From NCBI GenBank assembly GCA_015179025.1, contig WHUX01000405.1, positions 1 to 32,134 on the forward strand: a stretch of DNA of 32,134 bases, given 5' to 3'. The position numbers and the translations under genes were made by a program. The DNA comes from Terfezia claveryi (taxonomy: Eukaryota; Ascomycota; Pezizomycetes; Pezizales; Pezizaceae). Positions 28,081 to 32,134 of the stretch are shown piece by piece. Below the pieces are notes generated by a model. It was not told the origin of the DNA and did not search any database. It saw only the letters and a list, made by a program, of their open reading frames with translations. The first letter of the stretch is position 1, and every line of letters starts with the position of its first letter.

Positions 28081-29911
28081 GAGTACTCTGTATGGTTGTC
28101 CCAACGGTGATATATTGCCACCGATATGCAAGACTAGCCATTTTCGGCCATAAGGCAAATTTTTATAACTGCTCAAGTGAGTAGGTACCCAAGCTGTCAG
28201 GAAGTTTACGCACAAGCACAATGCCTCGAGTCGGGTATAAGTCGAAATAATACTTCAAGTTGATCTCTATGATGATTGGGTATAGGTCTTTTCGTCTGAC
28301 CTTTTTGCTACATTGTTGGCTATACGATAAACGACAGGTTACACATAGGTTGGATGCGGGTAGGGTCTTGGCATGAGACTAGATGCGGGTATTGCAGGGA
28401 ATTATGGATTTGTCTGCCAAAACGCAGAAACCAAACTTAAGTTAGCCATGGAAGAGGAATCCATCTCTGTGAGCTTGGTATAATTGAACTGGAATTTTAG
28501 TCCCATACAGCCAGGGCACTAGATTTTTCAACAAATATGCATAATTATGTAAGATATCTAATTTAATTTTGAGTACCCTTAGGACATACATACATGTATG
28601 GAATACATTTACGCAAATTCTCTCAAATATTATTGATGGTCCACAAATAGAGATATATGTAGCATGTGGATCCCACGAGGCTTGGCCTAGGTACTGTAGC
28701 TGTCGCAGGCAGGAACATACTGCAGTACTGTTTTAGACACCTGGTAAGTTATTAATGAAGAGAAACTAATCGATATATACTAGCTTTCTGACCTGCATTT
28801 TGGTAGAATAGCTTGTTTCGAGCTTGAGCCGCCTTACGAACCAGGGGTTTTGCAACCAGACTCTCTACTGCTAACGAAGTACGTTCTATACAATACGTTA
28901 TGATCTCCACAGTCACGCATCGAGACTAGCATCGATTGTGCTAGATAAACTTAGGGGTCTTGTTGCATACTTATGTACTTGTACTGTAGCAATTTCACAT
29001 CAGAGTATGCTATCATACCCAGTCGGAAAGTACTATGGATAACCAATACGTTCCTGGTATTCTATGGGATTTAAATGCAATACCGGTATTGAAGGGGTTC
29101 CTATTTATATATATATATTTAATTTTGAGTGGAAAACGTGCCCCGAGGTACGGACCTATTGCAATTAAGGTATGTACCTACCTAGGGAGGGAGAATTTAA
29201 CGATCTTCGGTTGTACCTTTGGGCATACAAGCATTTTACTGCTCAACGGGATAGCCTAGCCCATGAAGGTTGGACTAGAAGGTTGGTGCGATGTTAGTCT
29301 GGTTGTGCGATGTGTTCTGTCTATGTGCCTACGGTCACTGACACTCTGCGACCTGCACCTGATGCCTCTATTTAGCACACTTAATCCTAATATACTCTAG
29401 TCGCTCGCATCCCGTATATCCCGTTGAACCGTAAAATGCTGTACTGGCTCTAGCCTGAGACAACTCCGAATGCTAAGTACATATTACTATGCAGACATAT
29501 GTATTGTTGGGTAACGCCGCACTGGGCACAAGATAGCACCATAGGAGGATTATTCGATTACCAGACCAACATTATTTCGACTATACTAGCTTGCAACACA
29601 GAGTGCCCCAGCTTGTATATGATATTAAGTATAGTGACTTGACGGAATCACAGCTCAACCCCGGCCGAGCCTCGCAACTCAACGTGCAACCGCGCTATGG
29701 GCATAAAACTGAGATAATTCCAAACCAACGTAAGGAGCTTCAATGAACATCGGCAATCCCTGAGAGATATGGGCATTAGGAACATATTTTCCGAGTTTCC
29801 AGCACAACCAGGCCCCGAATAAAAGCCTAGGCGTAGGCCTGAGGAGCTGAAACTGGGAAGGGTTTCATAGGTTAATAGTTCTTGTGTAACTGTTCACCCA
29901 GAAGGAAGGCT

Positions 29912-29945
29912 TAAAACGGGAAACGGGAAATGGGAAACGGAAAAC
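29912..29945 (+). repeat. short AAACGGGA microsatellite
   Basis: About four imperfect 7-8-base units (AAACGGG, AAATGGG, AAACGG). Confidence 0.6.
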
Positions 29946-30231
29946 AGCCCCAAAGTCTATCTCCGCCTCAGTGTGACGAAAAGACCTAGAACATGTATTT
30001 ACAAGGAGAAATAGCAGAACAGTCCGTACGCCTATAATCAATCCACACTATCAAAACCAACAGGTGCGCCCTCAAACCTTACTCTTAGGCATCCCGTTAA
30101 TTCCCCCACACCCAGCATTTCCCCACAATCCCGCCGCACTTTCAACTTGCACCTGCAATAAAGTTAACTCTTAGCGACAACCTATAAATCTCATCAGCGC
30201 CTCCATCTTGCCACTGCCATGCTCCAGTGCT

Positions 30232-31281
30232 CTAGCACTGACCTTTCCACCATCCCCATGGAATTTTAACAATCTCCCCAGTCGAAGTCCACGGCCGTTT
30301 GTCGTAAAATTGTTGGCAGTGATGCAATAGAATAACTTTTGCGGCACCAGGACATTGAAGGATTGTCCGTTCCACCGGTTGTTTTCCTTTGGATATCAGA
30401 GAAAGAAGGTCTATCGCCAGCTGAGGACATCGATCCAGCGCATCAATAAATCTATCTTCTGTGCTTTGTGATTCTAATAGCCGGGTAATGGATGCACGGG
30501 TATGACTACTAATCGTCCACTGAGGATGGACAATCAACAACTCGTCCTTGTATCCATAATCTACATAGTACCCAATCCTCAGGGGGCTCCCAGGGGCTGT
30601 CATCTCATATACCGATACCATGTAGTTCACAAACGACATTGGAGACAGAACAATCTTTCTCAGATTGAGAGCCGCAAGCCTGGAGAGCCCCACACACATG
30701 TACTTGTCTGCGAGGACCAAAACCGAGGTGTGGAATAGCTTCAATCGCATTCGTGCTTCTTTCTTACAACCCTTTGTTGTATACGCCTCCACAGATCCTG
30801 GTAATCGATATTCTCCGGCGAGCAGGAACTGGAGTAAACATTGGACTAACTCTGGATCGTCGTCTGGCATGTTTATGACCTTCGTTACTGTTTCCCGGTA
30901 CCCCTCTCTTAGAGCTAGTGCGAAGAACGGAAGTTTGCAGAGGACTTCTTCATCTGCATAGTACTTGAACCCGGTACGAAGAACAACGGTGATTTGAGGC
31001 CCTTTGGGAGGTTTAGGCGTTTCCGAGTCTACATTTGGCTGCGCTTCGTGGGAAGACTGCGCGGCGAAAGTGCTCATCCGACAAGTCCCCTTGGTTCCGA
31101 CTTCCTCAGCTACAGGCGCCGTGGTGGGGGGGGGAGGGGTAGTTTCCGGAGTTTGTGGAGGTCCGTCTAAAGCCGAGAAGGTCAAGCGTAGGTCGTCCCG
31201 CTCTAACCCCGTGGACGTTGCAACTGTGGTGGAGCTCATAGGTGGGACGTTGAGGGAGTTGTGTGTGTAGATCATCAACAT
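30232..31281 (-). CDS. BTB/POZ domain protein
   Basis: 349 aa from ATG 31281 (alternatives ATG 31275 or 31239, the last giving MSSTTVATST); the frame is open further upstream without ATG. Stop TAG at 30232. Residues 1-95 are Pro/Thr-rich and disordered (TPPPPTT). The BTB fold covers about 97-209: VVLRTGFKYYADEEVLCKLP (strand with the buried position after the family's shF...H block), FFALALREGYRET, INMPDDDPELVQCLLQFLLA, a variable insert, and TSVLVLADKYMCVGLSRLAA. Family knowledge: BTB domains mediate dimerisation and often recruit cullin-3; fungal BTB-only proteins mostly have no known role. No BACK, kelch or zinc-finger domain is seen in the C-terminal ~140 aa. No damage is visible. Confidence 0.85.
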   Translation of the reverse strand: MLMIYTHNSLNVPPMSSTTVATSTGLERDDLRLTFSALDGPPQTPETTPPPPTTAPVAEEVGTKGTCRMSTFAAQSSHEAQPNVDSETPKPPKGPQITVVLRTGFKYYADEEVLCKLPFFALALREGYRETVTKVINMPDDDPELVQCLLQFLLAGEYRLPGSVEAYTTKGCKKEARMRLKLFHTSVLVLADKYMCVGLSRLAALNLRKIVLSPMSFVNYMVSVYEMTAPGSPLRIGYYVDYGYKDELLIVHPQWTISSHTRASITRLLESQSTEDRFIDALDRCPQLAIDLLSLISKGKQPVERTILQCPGAAKVILLHHCQQFYDKRPWTSTGEIVKIPWGWWKGQC

Positions 31282-32134
31282 TCGAATTCGGAAGGATCGA
31301 GGGATCCGGGAGATTTTACAACAGCGCTCGATCACAAGAAGTATTGTAACTGCAATGGTACGTAGGTTTCGTGTGTCAAAGCTGGAACTTGATCTCTTCT
31401 TGGTCTGGTTGGAGCTCCGCTGAAGATGAGTTAGCACCAAGTTAACATCTCAGTACATCACATGCATGTACTGTACTCCTACAACACATGTGTGGAAAAC
31501 ACATTTGATACTATTCCCATAGCAACAGTCGGGTGAAAACAGTACCCACGTCACTGAGAGGGGTTATGAATGTGTATAAGTAAGAAATTAATCCGTCGCG
31601 ATGGGGTAGCACGGAGCCTGTGGCTCGGCTGACTCCAATATTGACCGAAGGCTGCAACTCGACGTATGGTGTGTGGAGTCTCGTAGGTATTTGTAGCCGG
31701 ATCGCACTTTATTTCGGGGCAGGGTACTCACCTTTTTTTGTCCCCGCTCTGAAGCCTAGATACGCCACGAGGGCATTGGTACCGATGTTCGCAAGCCCTT
31801 TCGAATCTAAGTCATCAGCAGTTACCAGGCCATGGAAAGAACCAAGAGCCATCTCTGAATTGTCATCAAGCGATCAGGCCGTTGATTGGAACCAATCAAA
31901 AACGCCGATCATATCTAGAAGCATAGAGGAGCCGAGAGTCATCTACGGATTCAGTGGCGGAGCACTCTATGAGTCAGTTCAGCCTTGTGCACATGTACCA
32001 AAATTCCTAGTCAATCCCCGTGATTGAGTCATTGGATGATGAGTGATTGCAAGAAACCCTAGGTAATGGTACTGTGCATATCCGTATCATTTTAAAGAAA
32101 ACGCAGTCCTAATACAAGCCACTTTACAAGCCAC
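31282..32134. other. upstream of BTB gene; no second gene supported
   Basis: Probably includes the BTB promoter. A 135-codon plus frame (31620-32027) starts without ATG and has no domain; its short internal resemblance (KEPRAISELS and EEPRVIYGFS) is too weak to call. Confidence 0.45.

Larger units (their letters stand above)
26216..30231. other. 4-kb stretch without a recognisable gene
   Basis: Open frames up to 120 codons (26948-27411 plus; 27286-27549 and 27686-27925 minus) show no domains or splice-linked continuations I can support. A hairpin GGGGACAGAAAG...CTTTCTGCCCC lies near 27609-27642, ACAGTAC-GGA-GTACTGT near 28039-28055, and AGTCTGGTTG motifs at 28056, 28853 (reverse) and 29296. 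Probably old, decayed intergenic sequence. Confidence 0.5.

Noticed and set aside
31620..32027. 135-codon open frame at the right edge
   Set aside because: No ATG at its start, no domain, and ordinary composition for random sequence.

Overview
The window looks like transposon-rich DNA of a filamentous ascomycete (Pezizomycotina-type). The evidence is short GT-AG introns with GTATGT or GTAAGT donors and CTAAT-like branch sites, a four-helix membrane protein and a BTB protein of fungal style, a Cys-rich single-pass membrane protein, and decayed fungal-type mobile elements (Ty3/gypsy, hAT, Tad-like LINE, Penelope-like, TIR elements). No bacterial-style operons, rRNA genes, intact tRNA genes or CRISPR arrays are visible. 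The species cannot be named from this.

Layout. 1-2.6 kb: non-coding sequence with a gypsy reverse transcriptase scrap, a 19-bp minisatellite and the C-terminal end of a hAT transposase. 2608-9212: the main object, a 6.6-kb near-perfect palindrome made of two head-to-head copies of a Penelope-like retroelement (PLE). Each arm carries a PLE-type reverse transcriptase frame with nonsense codons, pseudo-LTRs of about 539 bp, hammerhead ribozymes, and an 80-nt GT-AG intron near the 3' end. The 94-nt centre of the palindrome is the same sequence with the intron precisely absent, and it is bounded by a 13-nt inverted repeat. This suggests a cDNA of a spliced read-through transcript that folded back on itself. 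9.2-10.5 kb: a decayed LINE tail. 11-13.1 kb: a decayed coiled-coil frame and a 1-kb TIR/foldback element. 14.1-15.7 and 17.3-18.6 kb: two 5'-truncated LINE copies on the minus strand, each with poly(A), target-site duplications and a conserved 3' stem-loop. Between them lies the end of a CXC-domain gene with a recognisable intron, next to a degenerate tandem repeat.

18.6-32.1 kb is calmer. It has a four-TM membrane protein (19.3-20.2 kb, minus), a 215-aa Tc1-type helix-turn-helix protein without a nuclease domain (21.6-22.2 kb, plus), a frameshifted Cys-rich membrane-protein gene (22.7-23.6 kb, minus), a DDE transposase remnant (24.0-24.3 kb), a 1.08-kb TIR element with TA target duplication (25.1-26.2 kb), 4 kb with no recognisable gene, and a BTB/POZ protein (30.2-31.3 kb, minus). 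A short motif AGTCTGGTTG recurs in the intergenic parts.

Apart from the membrane, HTH and BTB proteins, little here is likely to be functional host coding sequence. The genes show no sign of working as a pathway. All family assignments are by reading motifs; no database search was run.
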